A stretch of DNA of 64,000 nucleotides from JAAYTY01 sp964569245. GTDB lineage: Bacteria; Fermentibacterota; Fermentibacteria; Fermentibacterales; Fermentibacteraceae. Positions 53,057 through 63,999 of this stretch are shown here, in pieces. Below the pieces are notes generated by a model. It worked only from the letters and a program-made list of their open reading frames with translations. It made no database searches and was not told the origin of the DNA. The DNA lies in NCBI GenBank assembly GCA_964569245.1, contig CAZMTK010000010.1:25416-89415 (forward strand), written 5' to 3'. Position 1 is the first letter of the stretch, and every line of letters begins with the position of its first letter. The position numbers and the translations under genes are program-made.

Positions 53057-54006
53057 GCCCGCACCCGCCCTGCGCCGCCCGGCTCCCGCAGTCCTTTCCG
53101 AGCCTTGCAGGAATCGGCAACGGCCGAAAGAGCCCTCACCAGGGCGGCGACGGCCGCGGCAGAGGGGCAGGCTCCGCCGAGCCTCCTCTCGGCGAGTCCC
53201 GTGAGGAATTCGATCTCGGTCCGCCTTCCGGCTTCCAGATCCAGCAGCATGCTGCACCTGTTGGCCGAGTGCTCCAGCAGGAAGTCCAGCATTTCTGCCG
53301 CGAGCCCGGCAGCACGCGAAGCCAGCTGTGGTGGAACGGCGGGGACGATCTCGTCGAGGATGCGGCGGACGAGAGGTTCGAGCCCGAGAGCCGGCAGCTC
53401 GTCGTTGGCTGCACGGGCGACCGCCGCGACCGGGTTCAGGGAGCTGTTCAGCAGCCACTTCGCCCAGCGCCACGCCTCCATCTCGCATGTTGCGACAACC
53501 TCGAGGCCGCATCCCTCGAAGAGCCCCAGCGCCGAGCCTCCGCTAGCGCAGATCAGACCGCCCGGATGCACCTCTATGCACCCTCCGGGCCGAGGGAGGA
53601 ACCCGCCCATGACGACGATCTTCTCGACCGAGTCCCAGCCGGGCCCCCACTCCTCCTCCAGGCCCATCCCGTTTGAAGCGCAGATGACGACGGGTGCGGA
53701 CATCCTGGCATGATCCGCCGCAGAGCCGATGTCGTAGGCCTTCAGAGCGATGACGCAGAAATCAGCCCGGATCCCCTCGCAGGAGGGCACCAGTCCGACC
53801 GAGGCGGACCTCTCGAGGCAGCCGGCCGTCGAGATTCGGATGAGGCTGGCGGTCCTGCCGGGCGGGCCCACGAGGATCGTCTCGAACCTGATGGAAAGGG
53901 CGACGGCGAGCCCCCTGCCCACGGCGCCGTCGCCCCATATCAGGACCCGCCCCGAGGCCGGCTTGGAGCGGGTCGGGGATCTACTGCTCTCCCGCAGTCC
54001 TCTCAT
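53053..54006 (-). CDS. panE: Ketopantoate reductase-like protein (ApbA/PanE family)
   Basis: 317 residues. The NADPH-binding Rossmann motif is IWGDGAVGRGLAVAL. Conserved family positions follow: ASNGMGLEEEW, the catalytic Lys and Asn in WAKWLLNSSLNPVAAV, and the C-terminal MLLDLEAGRRTEIEFLTG. Family membership is clear, but several 2-ketoacid reductases share it and no pantothenate genes lie nearby, so the substrate is inferred. The start overlaps the ytxH-like gene by 26 bases. Confidence 0.8.
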   Translation of the reverse strand: MRGLRESSRSPTRSKPASGRVLIWGDGAVGRGLAVALSIRFETILVGPPGRTASLIRISTAGCLERSASVGLVPSCEGIRADFCVIALKAYDIGSAADHARMSAPVVICASNGMGLEEEWGPGWDSVEKIVVMGGFLPRPGGCIEVHPGGLICASGGSALGLFEGCGLEVVATCEMEAWRWAKWLLNSSLNPVAAVARAANDELPALGLEPLVRRILDEIVPAVPPQLASRAAGLAAEMLDFLLEHSANRCSMLLDLEAGRRTEIEFLTGLAERRLGGACPSAAAVAALVRALSAVADSCKARKGLREPGGAGRVRA

Positions 54007-54241
54007 CGCATTTCTGGGCGAGTCTCTCGAGCTTCTCGCGGCCCTTCGAGATGATCCTCTCGGCCTCCGCCCGGCCGCTCTCGATGATCTCCCCGCCCTT
54101 GGCGCGGGCCTCTTCGGCCGCCTGCCTTATCCTCGACCTGGTCTCCGTGCCGCTCGCGGGCGCAAGCAGCAGCGCTGTCACTCCGCCGAGGACGGCACCC
54201 GCGAGGAACGCCCAGAACTCGCTTCCTCCACGATCCGACAT
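53981..54241 (-). CDS. YtxH-domain protein
   Basis: 86 residues from ATG at 54241, with GGAGGG upstream. A Gly/Ala-rich N-terminal membrane segment (WAFLAGAVLGGVTALLLAP) is followed by a charged helical tail. This layout is that of YtxH-like envelope or stress proteins of unknown function. It starts 14 bases after the secA stop. Confidence 0.82.
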   Translation of the reverse strand: MSDRGGSEFWAFLAGAVLGGVTALLLAPASGTETRSRIRQAAEEARAKGGEIIESGRAEAERIISKGREKLERLAQKCDERTAGEQ

Positions 54242-54255
54242 CCTTCTCCCTCCCC

Positions 54256-57329
<3,074 letters not shown>

Positions 57330-57333
<4 letters not shown>

Positions 57334-57677
57334 TCCCCAGTCACAGCCGCATGCAGGAGAAGCGCTCCCGCAGCGGCCCCCAGAAGGTCTGCGGCCATGT
57401 CCCACGGATCGGCCGACCCGCCGGACGCCGCATCGCCGATCTCCTTGACCGTCCCGGCCAGGAGGGCCGCGGATGCTCCGGCCAGCTCCGCTTCGGTCCC
57501 CCCGGCGCCGCACCTGTCGAAGGTCCACCCCGCCATGCACGACGAATGGCAGGACCAGGCGGCGTGCAGCAGGCGGTCGGTCCTCAGGAGTCCCGAGCAA
57601 GAGCAGGTCATGAACATAAGCAATCCGGGGGCGACCTGCGCCAGCCTCCGAGATCCCCGAGGATGGGGCTTCCTCAC
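57330..57677 (-). CDS. YfiM-like (DUF2279-like) small exported protein
   Basis: 115 residues, GTG start at 57677. A signal-like N-terminus (GLLMFMTCSCSG) with Cys may be a lipobox. The body DRLLHAAWSCHSS..., TVKEIGDAASGG and DPWDMAADLLGAAAGALLLH follows the YfiM/DUF2279 layout. It is tightly coupled between a 58-residue gene and secA by GTGA overlaps. Confidence 0.62.
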
Positions 57678-57850
57678 GGCTCGCCCCCCCGCGGGCTCCG
57701 CCCTGCATCAGGGAGGTGGAGCCGGAGCTCTCTCGTCTTGCCGGGATCCCCGGCGCCGGGCCAGGGCGGCCTCGGGAGCAGAAGACCCAGAAGCAGCAGC
57801 AGCGCGGCCAGAGCCGCGCTAGCGAGCAGAAGCGGCTTCCTCGAACTCAA
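57674..57850 (-). CDS. 58-residue single-pass membrane protein
   Basis: Probably from TTG at 57850 with GGGAG upstream. It consists of a short basic N-terminus (SSRKP), one strongly hydrophobic segment (LLLASAALAALLLLLGLLLP) and a basic tail. It overlaps the TPR gene by 32 bases and the next gene by 4 (GTGA). No family recognised; coding status rests on the overlaps and membrane segment. Confidence 0.5.
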   Translation of the reverse strand: MSSRKPLLLASAALAALLLLLGLLLPRPPWPGAGDPGKTRELRLHLPDAGRSPRGGEP

Positions 57851-58745
57851 GGAGTACTCCCAGCAGAGAGTCCGAGCAAGACTCCAGCCTGCTCCCGGCT
57901 GCGGCCAGTCCCCTCGCCTCCTCGATCGCGGCAAGAGCCGCCTCCGGCACTCCGCTCCTGAGCGACCTCATGCCGGCGGCCACCAGGGCCCAGCCGAGAC
58001 ACTCGGCTGACTCGGCGGTCCATCGCGTCTCCAGAGCCCTCCTCGAAGCCCACACCCTCCTCTCGACGTCTCCCTCGGCTTCGGCGAGCGCAGCCATGGC
58101 GGACCAGTAGGCCTGGTCGGGCGCAGATGCCAGCCTCAGCACGGCGAGCTGGGAAGCGGCTTCGTCAACCCTGCCTGCACGGGCGAGCCTCTCCACTAAG
58201 GCGGCCCTGTAGAACCGGTCGTCGGGCGCCCTGAGGACCGCGAATCTGCACAGGTCGAGGGCTCCGAGGTCGTCCCCGCGGCGTGACGCCAGCAGTGAGA
58301 GCCAGAACGACGCGTCCGCAGCGGCTGAGTCGCAGCCGGATCTGGCGGCGTTCTCCAGCCAGAGGACGGAACAGGTGTCGCCGGAGGCGGCTGCATAGTA
58401 CCTGGCCGGACCTCCGCCCCTGACCAGACCGCGGAGATCGAGGACGTCTCCGGTCCTGCCGAGGTTCCAGAGTGTCCGCATCAGCTCGGCGAGATGCCAC
58501 TGGTCCTGCGGATCCAGCTCCCATGCCGCCCTGGCGTACGGAAGGGCGCTGTCCGGCATGCCGAGCCTGTTGTACGTCCATGCCAAGTCGTAGAGGAGCC
58601 TGGGTCTTCCCGACAGGGAGGCGCATTCCTCGAGGAGAAGAGGCAGGGCTTCGGGGAGCCTGCCCGCCCGGAGCAGCGAGTCTGCGTCCTGCGCACGAGC
58701 CGAGACAGCCGCCGATGCTGCGAGCAGGAGAACGGGGAGCGTCAG
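57819..58745 (-). CDS. Secreted TPR protein (CTG start)
   Basis: 308 residues from CTG at 58745, which overlaps the upstream stop as CTGA. From this start a good signal peptide appears (LTLPVLLLAASAAVSARAQ). No ATG, GTG or TTG lies in frame before the mature domain; the first such codon (TTG at 58586) would remove the signal peptide and first TPR helix. TPR-like helices run through the whole length (ALPYARAAWELDPQDQWHLA). Function not recognised; likely periplasmic. Confidence 0.78.
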   Translation of the reverse strand: MTLPVLLLAASAAVSARAQDADSLLRAGRLPEALPLLLEECASLSGRPRLLYDLAWTYNRLGMPDSALPYARAAWELDPQDQWHLAELMRTLWNLGRTGDVLDLRGLVRGGGPARYYAAASGDTCSVLWLENAARSGCDSAAADASFWLSLLASRRGDDLGALDLCRFAVLRAPDDRFYRAALVERLARAGRVDEAASQLAVLRLASAPDQAYWSAMAALAEAEGDVERRVWASRRALETRWTAESAECLGWALVAAGMRSLRSGVPEAALAAIEEARGLAAAGSRLESCSDSLLGVLLEFEEAASAR

Positions 58746-59125
58746 AATTCCCTGTCGAAGGCCTCGCCCGGGAGTGCGCCGGTCACGTGCAGCTGGATGC
58801 TGAAGCTATCGGAGGGCCTCCAGTCCAGCCCCATGCCGCCGAGGTACAAGCCCGCATCGGGTGAAGAGAAGCGGAACAGCCTCGAATAGCCTAGCTCGAC
58901 CTCCGCTGTCAGGTCGGGATGGAGGAGGAAGCCGACCGTGCCCATGTAGGAGCCCGTGGCGAACGAGCGGCCGCCCCCGGTGGTGAAGGAGAAGGACATG
59001 GCGCTCGAGAAGCGTGGCTGGAACAGCTCCTGCGAGGGCCCGGACAGAGTGAAGTCGGCCGGGTCGAGCCCGAAGCCGCTCGCTGCGACTGCAAAGAAAA
59101 GTGCAGCAATCAGGGTGATGCGCAT
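58742..59125 (-). CDS. Small exported beta-rich protein
   Basis: 127 residues from ATG at 59125 with GGAGG seven bases upstream. Signal peptide MRITLIAALFFAVAASGFG, then a Ser/Phe/Gly-rich body with alternating polar/apolar pattern (SFSFTTGGGRSFATGSYMG, LTAEVELGYSRLFRF), suggestive of a small outer-membrane beta structure. It ends in -FDREF, close to the terminal-Phe rule of outer-membrane proteins. No family recognised. Confidence 0.68.
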   Translation of the reverse strand: MRITLIAALFFAVAASGFGLDPADFTLSGPSQELFQPRFSSAMSFSFTTGGGRSFATGSYMGTVGFLLHPDLTAEVELGYSRLFRFSSPDAGLYLGGMGLDWRPSDSFSIQLHVTGALPGEAFDREF

Positions 59126-59181
59126 CTCTGGACCTCCCGGGGGCATTATGTCGCGGAGAGAGTGTCCGAGTCCAGGCCCCG

Positions 59182-59210
59182 TGTCCCAGGATACCCGGCG
59201 GGAGTATATT
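59182..59210 (+). promoter_or_regulatory. Possible promoter of the PqqD/radical SAM operon
   Basis: TATATT at 59205-59210 fits a -10 element, 57 bases before the pqqD-like ATG; it repeats the TATATT seen before tRNA-Arg. The -35 (TGTCCC, 59182-59187) is poor. Confidence 0.35.
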
Positions 59211-59266
59211 TGTTTCGATGCCCAGCAAGGAGCCGTGATTCACGGTTCCGTCCAGCCGGAGGTGCC

Positions 59267-59530
59267 ATGGGGCTGCGCTTCCCTTCGAACGTCGTCTTCC
59301 GCGAGGAGCCGGAGGGCGGAATAGTGTTCAACGTCGACACCGGCGAGATGCGCTTCGTCGAGGGCGTGGCCCGGGGAATCTGCCGCCTGATCGACAGGCG
59401 CAGGGGCAGGGGCGAGATTCTCGCCGAGCTGGAGTCCCGCTATCCCGGGATCGAGCCCGGAAGGCTCGCGAACGACCTCGACGATTTTCTGTCGGACCTC
59501 AGGGGAAGCTCCATGCTGGAGGACTCCTGA
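59267..59530 (+). CDS. PqqD-like RiPP recognition protein
   Basis: 87 residues from ATG at 59267 with GGAGG upstream. The fold signature is that of PqqD winged-helix carriers: FREEPEGGIVFNVDTGEMRFVE, then GICRLIDRRRGRGEI and LANDLDDFLSDLRG. PqqD proteins bind the leader of a precursor peptide and present it to a radical SAM enzyme. Two such enzymes follow directly, which supports this role. It is the first gene of the operon. Confidence 0.85.
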   Translation: MGLRFPSNVVFREEPEGGIVFNVDTGEMRFVEGVARGICRLIDRRRGRGEILAELESRYPGIEPGRLANDLDDFLSDLRGSSMLEDS

Positions 59531-60618
59531 GAGGGGACGCCGGCTGCAGTGGGGCTCCCGCCAGGCTGCCGAGGCAGGCCAGCCTGCTCGTCACTGGGGA
59601 GTGCAACCTCTCCTGTCCGCACTGCACCGCTTCTTCCCACGGCGGGATGGAGGGCATGCTCGATCCGGGCGAGTGGGGCCGGATACTCGACAGGCTCGTG
59701 AAGGCCAGACTCCTCTCGGTGACCGTGAGCGGCGGAGAGCCCTTCACGAGGCCCGACCTCCCCGAGATCCTCGGCGAGATAGTCTCCAGGCCGCTGCGGC
59801 TGTCCATCAACACCAACGCCACTCTCGTCGGACGACGAGAGGCGGCCATGCTCGCATCCCTGCTCCCGCGGCTTGACAGGGTGATGATCAGCCTGGACGG
59901 CCCCGACCCGGAGACCCACGACAGGCTCCGCGGTCCGGGTTCATTCGAAGCGGCCGTTCGAGGAGCGAGATGCCTGCTGGCCGAGGGAGTCAGGCTCGGA
60001 TTCTGCTGCACGGCGACTTCGCTGAACGCGGGACGCCTGGCCGAAGTGGCGGATCTCGCTCTGAGTCTCGGCGAGTGGATCGTCTTCAACGCATTCGTCC
60101 CTTCCGGGCCCTGCCTCCCGGCAGGCCTGTCTCTCGATCTCGCGGGCTTCCGCGACTCGTGCGAAGCCGCCTTCGCCCTTGCAGGGCGCTGGGGGGGACG
60201 CGTCAGGGGCAGCCTCGTAGAGACTGCGGCCTCCATGCGAGAAATCAGGTCGGGCCTCGCGGAGGGGGGTAGGGATGTATGCGGGGGCCATTCGTGCGGG
60301 GGTTGTGCGACCCTCGTGGCTGTGCTGCCCGACGGTTGCCTCGCCCCGTGCGACCATTTCCCGGCCGTTCGCCTGGGGTCCCTGCTCGACTCGCCTCTGG
60401 AGGAGATAATGGAGTCTGAGCCTGTAAGGGCGTTCAGGGCGAGGGTCGAGGCGCCCCTCTCCGACAGCCCCGAGTGCGAAGGATGCAGGTACCTCGGGGT
60501 GTGCAGGGGCGGATGCCCCGTGACCCCCTGGGGCCGCCCGGGGCCCCTGGGACCCGATCCCCTGAGCTGCCCCAGGAGGTACCTCGAGGAGCCGCACGCT
60601 CCGGAACCGCCTCGATGA
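59527..60618 (+). CDS. Radical SAM/SPASM peptide maturase 1 (CTG start)
   Basis: 363 residues. The radical SAM cluster CNLSCPHC lies near residue 26, but the first ATG in frame is downstream of it at 59647 and no GTG or TTG exists before it. The frame is open back to CTG at 59527, which overlaps the pqqD stop as CTGA and has GGAGG four bases upstream. Also seen: VTVSGGEPFTRPD and a C-terminal SPASM domain (CGGHSCGGC..., CEGCRYLGVCRGGC) for auxiliary iron-sulfur clusters. Likely role: thioether or related crosslinking on the operon's peptide. Confidence 0.87.
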   Translation: MRGDAGCSGAPARLPRQASLLVTGECNLSCPHCTASSHGGMEGMLDPGEWGRILDRLVKARLLSVTVSGGEPFTRPDLPEILGEIVSRPLRLSINTNATLVGRREAAMLASLLPRLDRVMISLDGPDPETHDRLRGPGSFEAAVRGARCLLAEGVRLGFCCTATSLNAGRLAEVADLALSLGEWIVFNAFVPSGPCLPAGLSLDLAGFRDSCEAAFALAGRWGGRVRGSLVETAASMREIRSGLAEGGRDVCGGHSCGGCATLVAVLPDGCLAPCDHFPAVRLGSLLDSPLEEIMESEPVRAFRARVEAPLSDSPECEGCRYLGVCRGGCPVTPWGRPGPLGPDPLSCPRRYLEEPHAPEPPR

Positions 60619-61703
60619 GGATCGGGGACTCCATTCCCCCCTTGAGGCTCCTGTACGTGAATCCCGCGGGAGGATGCAACCTCTCCTGCAGACACTGCTG
60701 GGTCGATCCGGAATGCACGGGAGCGGGCTTCGAGTGCCGTACCCCCGGGCCTGCCGAGATCTCCTCCGGGGAGTTCGGGGCCATTCTAGAGGAGGCTGCC
60801 GGACTCGGGCTCGAAGGAGTCAAGTTCACGGGTGGAGAGCCTCTGTCGCGCTGCGACTTCGCGGCATTCCACGCCGAGGCGGCGGCAAGAGGGCTGAGGA
60901 TCGTCGTCGAGACTAACGGCACAATGGAGCCAGAAGGGCTCTGGGATGCCTGGTCGCACTCACCGCCCGCATTCGTCGCCCTCAGCATCGACTCGGCCGA
61001 CAGGGGGCTGCACGACTCCCTGCGGGGGATCGAAGGTGCGTGGTCGCGGACCATGGACTTCGCAGGCCGCCTCGGGGCGGCAGGCATTCCGTTCCAGTTC
61101 GTGATGACCATCCGGGAGCCGGACATCCGGTCGGTCGAGGCCATGGCCCGTCTCGCGGAGGACTCGGGCGCCTCGAGCCTTGCCGTGAACTTCGAGGAGG
61201 CAGCGGGAAGAAGCCGGGCGGGCTTCTTCGACACCGTGCCCGCAGCGCAGGCGATCGACTTCATCAAGCTGCTGGACTCGCGGTTCGGGCGGCGGCTGCT
61301 GCCCAACGCGCCTCCGGCCTTCCTCAGCCTGCCCCGGCTTGTTCCCCTCGCCACATGCCCGGTCCGCAACATCCTCGGGATCCTGCCCGACGGAACGGCC
61401 TCCTTCTGCGGCATCGCATTCACCAGGCCGGAACTCTCGATGGGACGGGTCACCGAAAAAGGGGAGCTCGGCAGGATATGGCGCACGCATCCCCTCCTCC
61501 TCGATCTGAGGACGGCGCTGGAAGGGCCGAGGCCGGAACCCTGCGGGGGGTGCCTGTTCGGCAGGAGCTGCATGGGGCACTGTGCCATGGAGAGCTACGA
61601 GAGGACGGGGGGATTCGGCGCACCTGACCTCCTGTGCGCGAAGGCCTGGAGCGAAGGGCTCTTTCCGGAATCGAGAAGGATTGCAGGACAAGCCGATACT
61701 TAA
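60615..61703 (+). CDS. Radical SAM/SPASM peptide maturase 2
   Basis: 362 residues from ATG at 60615 (ATGA overlap). Radical SAM cluster in GGCNLSCRHCWVDPEC near residue 20, KFTGGEPLSRCD, and a SPASM C-terminus with CPVRNILGILPDGTASFCG and CGGCLFGRSCMGHC. It is only moderately like its upstream neighbour, so the two probably do different steps rather than being a recent duplicate. Confidence 0.9.
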   Translation: MRIGDSIPPLRLLYVNPAGGCNLSCRHCWVDPECTGAGFECRTPGPAEISSGEFGAILEEAAGLGLEGVKFTGGEPLSRCDFAAFHAEAAARGLRIVVETNGTMEPEGLWDAWSHSPPAFVALSIDSADRGLHDSLRGIEGAWSRTMDFAGRLGAAGIPFQFVMTIREPDIRSVEAMARLAEDSGASSLAVNFEEAAGRSRAGFFDTVPAAQAIDFIKLLDSRFGRRLLPNAPPAFLSLPRLVPLATCPVRNILGILPDGTASFCGIAFTRPELSMGRVTEKGELGRIWRTHPLLLDLRTALEGPRPEPCGGCLFGRSCMGHCAMESYERTGGFGAPDLLCAKAWSEGLFPESRRIAGQADT

Positions 61704-62202
61704 GGTCGAGACCCTCGCGGTGCTCGGACGGGGGGCGGTCCTTCACGCTTCGTGCGTAGCGTTCGACGGAGGCGCCCGCGTCTTCCTCGCTCGGTCCGGC
61801 GGAGGCAAGTCCACCGTTTCCCGGATGCTCGAGGAGGCCGGCGGAACCGTGATCGGCGACGACGTGACGATAGTGAGCCTGGGAACCGACGGAGTCCTCC
61901 GCGCCATGCCGTGCGGTTCCTTCAGGCCGGATTCCCCCTCCCGGCCGGCGGCTGCGGCTATCTCGCGGTTCTACTTCCTGGAGTTCGGGAACCTCCTGAG
62001 GATACCGCTGCTGGACTGCGGGTACGCCTTCTACCGGGCCATGAGGCAGTCGCAGGTGATGGTGATGAGGCACCTCGACCCGGCGGACAGGATCGCGGTT
62101 GCGGGGAGTATGCGGGAGGTCCTGGCGAAGGCCGGGGCTGGAGTTCTGAGGTTCTCCCTCGGAGACGACCCCACGGCGGTTAGGGACTGCCTGCTGGAAT
62201 GA
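61681..62202 (+). CDS. HPr-kinase-like P-loop protein
   Basis: About 173 residues, start probably TTG at 61681, overlapping radical SAM 2 by 23 bases; the exact start is uncertain. P-loop FLARSGGGKSTVSRML near residue 45 and GDDVTIVSLG match the HPr kinase/phosphorylase fold, without the N-terminal HPr-kinase domain. Such short homologues occur in peptide-modification clusters; in lasso-peptide clusters (paeninodin type) they phosphorylate the precursor. A similar role here is inferred. Confidence 0.75.
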   Translation: MQDKPILKVETLAVLGRGAVLHASCVAFDGGARVFLARSGGGKSTVSRMLEEAGGTVIGDDVTIVSLGTDGVLRAMPCGSFRPDSPSRPAAAAISRFYFLEFGNLLRIPLLDCGYAFYRAMRQSQVMVMRHLDPADRIAVAGSMREVLAKAGAGVLRFSLGDDPTAVRDCLLE

Positions 62203-62582
62203 CCAGCCGCTTCTATGGGATCGTGAGGGGCATGTCCATGTGGCCTGCGCTGCTGCCGGGAGAGCTGGTCAGGGCTGAGGAGGCGGACGGGGCATCCCTC
62301 CGTCCAGGCGATGTCGTGGTACTGGAGGACCCCGACGGCCCGTTCGTCCACAGGTTCGTCAGGTACACGAGGATAGGGGGCCTGCCCCGACTCCTCCACT
62401 CGGCGGGAGACTATTCCGGGCCCGATCAGGCGAGGCTGGTGCCCGGAACCGTGCTGACACGGGTGGAGGTCCTCCGCTCGGGAAGGTGGAGGAGGGTGCC
62501 CGGGAACCGGGTCGCACTAGGCATGGTTCCATTGCATGCGGCCGCGCTTGCAGCCAGGTTGCTGCTCAGGCTGGTTTGGTGA
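62199..62582 (+). CDS. S24/S26-type peptidase (signal-peptidase-like)
   Basis: 127 residues, ATG at 62199 overlapping as ATGA. The nucleophile region is IVRGMSMWPALLPGELV, with Ser in the position typical of type I signal peptidases, then LRPGDVVVL and a His-containing PFVHRFVRY where the general base would sit, more like the Ser-His (eukaryotic/archaeal) subtype. A C-terminal hydrophobic end may anchor it. Probable job: leader removal from the adjacent peptide. Confidence 0.78.
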   Translation: MTSRFYGIVRGMSMWPALLPGELVRAEEADGASLRPGDVVVLEDPDGPFVHRFVRYTRIGGLPRLLHSAGDYSGPDQARLVPGTVLTRVEVLRSGRWRRVPGNRVALGMVPLHAAALAARLLLRLVW

Positions 62583-62611
62583 ATATTCATTTGTCTGGAA
62601 CAGGGGGAGCG

Positions 62612-62812
62612 ATGACCGAGGCCTTTCCCAAGAACTACGAAAAACCGATGCTGCTCGATGTCTTCAGAGCATCCGCCGCTGGCTGGGCTGCCAAGTGCCA
62701 GGGCGGCTCGTCCCCCAACCAGACGCCTATCTACTGTACAAGGGGGTCGAGCTCGCACCTCCAGAACTCCGAAGGCTTCATATCGCCCGAGATCCTGGGC
62801 GAGGGGCTCTGA
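62612..62812 (+). CDS. Candidate RiPP precursor peptide
   Basis: 66 residues from ATG at 62612, with GGGGGAG upstream, 29 bases after the peptidase gene. The N-terminal part FPKNYEKPMLLDVFRA has the YxKPxL-type leader pattern seen in many PqqD-dependent precursors. The C-terminal part is Gly/Ser/Asn/Thr-rich with two Cys (C29 and C42) and ends FISPEILGEGL. It is not homologous to any protein I recognise; the call rests on size, leader pattern and operon position. Confidence 0.62.
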   Translation: MTEAFPKNYEKPMLLDVFRASAAGWAAKCQGGSSPNQTPIYCTRGSSSHLQNSEGFISPEILGEGL

Positions 62813-62858
62813 GAGCGGCAGGACCGCCCCCGTTCCGGTCAGGCTTCGAGCCCGTGCT

Positions 62859-63010
62859 CATTCCGGCTCCGCCGGAATGATTACGCAACAGCAGGTTGTG
62901 CCTGCACAACCTGCGAGTGCGGTTCCAACTCCGAAACGAGCAACCCTGTAGCTCCGCTTCTTCGCCTCACGAAGCGGCGACCCGGTAGCTGGTTGTCCCC
63001 GGCAGCCAGC
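62859..63010 (+). repeat. Cluster of four hairpins in a non-coding stretch
   Basis: Within 62813-63224, a 412-base stretch without a convincing gene, four hairpins lie in a row: CATTCCGGC/GCCGGAATG (62859-62879, perfect), CAGGTTGTG/CACAACCTG (62892-62913, perfect), CCGCTTC/GAAGCGG (62954-62977) and GCTGG/CCAGC (62988-63010). None is followed by a T-run, so they are not simple terminators. Short open frames across it look like shadows. Confidence 0.6.
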
Positions 63011-63224
63011 GAGAGGGGATTCACCGCCATTATGCGAGGGGAGGCGCACATCGAATTGCAGACGTATCATGTCGACACCCTCGGTTTCCGTGGTGTTCCA
63101 AGCAGCACCACCGATTCCTGCCCCTCGCTCGCCATAGAGGCTGTCTGAAGCCGTCGTGCCTCACCGAGTCGGGCTCTTCGCGTTGTTCCAAGTTATGCCA
63201 ATCGGCTCCACACTCTGACTGCGT

Positions 63225-63950
63225 TTGACAACCGCCTCGGAATATCGCCATCTCCCCGGGGGTGACCGGGATTATCCTTTCGCTCTCTGTGCCTTTCTCG
63301 TTCTGCTTGCCTCATCAGCATCAGCGGAAAACACCACGCGGACCGGCTGGTCCGGCAGCCCCGTCGTCTGGGGGCCGGTCACCGGATTCGGGGACGACTT
63401 CTACTCCGACTCGGGTATCGAGTGCCATCCTTCTGGAGGCGGGATCAGGTTCGACCTCGTCGATCAGCTGATCGGCCACCTTGTGGTTGAGGACTGCGTC
63501 CTGGTCACCATGGTCCGTGCCGCCGACATCGATCTCGATGGCGACATTGACCTGGTGAGCGCGGGCTATGGAGAGGATGAACTGTCGTGGTGGGAGAACC
63601 TTGACGGCTCCGGGGAGTCGTGGGTGAAGCACCTGGCATATGGCGGATTCGCCGGGGCCTCTTCCGTATGCGTTGCCGACATCGACAGCGACGGGATCCT
63701 GGATTTTGCTGCCACAGGACGGGAGGAGAACAGGCTTGTCTGGTGGGACGTGCTGACTTACCCGCCGGAAGGCTGGCTGACATCCAGCGTCCTCGACGTG
63801 TCGTGCTGGCCCGACTGGGGCATGCTGGACTGGAATGCGGACGTTCCCCCGGGCACTTCCGTAGCATTCCAGGTGAGATCCTCGTCGAGCCCGGACTCCG
63901 CATCGTTCGGCCCGTGGTCGGACACCCTCAGCGCGCCCTGCAGCCTCTAG
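63225..63950 (+). pseudogene. Decayed secreted FG-GAP/VCBS-repeat protein gene
   Basis: The reading frame carries a signal-peptide core (FALCAFLVLLASSASA) and two FG-GAP-like units (AADIDLDGDIDLVSAGYGED; VADIDSDGILDFAATG). Its start is unclear: TTG at 63225 gives a poor N-terminus, whereas GTG at 63262 in another frame reads MTGIILSLS and would fuse to AFLVLLASSASA after one frameshift. The frame ends at TAG (63948-63950), yet in-frame sequence beyond it (GIFPDG) continues the pattern common in such proteins until the CRISPR repeat cuts it off. A frameshifted, truncated gene is inferred. Confidence 0.55.
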
Positions 63951-63970
63951 GGGATATTTCCTGACGGGCG

Positions 63971-63999
63971 CGGTCCATCCCCGCACGTGCGGGGAAAAC
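63971..63999 (+). CRISPR. First repeat of a probable type I-E-like CRISPR array
   Basis: A 29-base unit, the canonical type I-E length, with the palindromic core CCCCGCACGTGCGGGG (63979-63994), a CGGTCCAT 5' flank and a GGGGAAAAC end. This matches the known CGGTTCATCCCCGC-type I-E repeats in layout. Only one copy fits in the window, as it ends one base later, so array status rests on repeat similarity. Confidence 0.72.

Noticed and set aside
63225..63246. TTGACA as a promoter for the plus-strand gene
   Set aside because: No acceptable -10 at 16-18 bases; the nearest AT-rich hexamer is only 10 bases away.
62858..63251. Two short minus-strand frames (70 and 73 residues)
   Set aside because: They run through the hairpin cluster, lack ribosome-binding sites and show no family; treated as non-coding.
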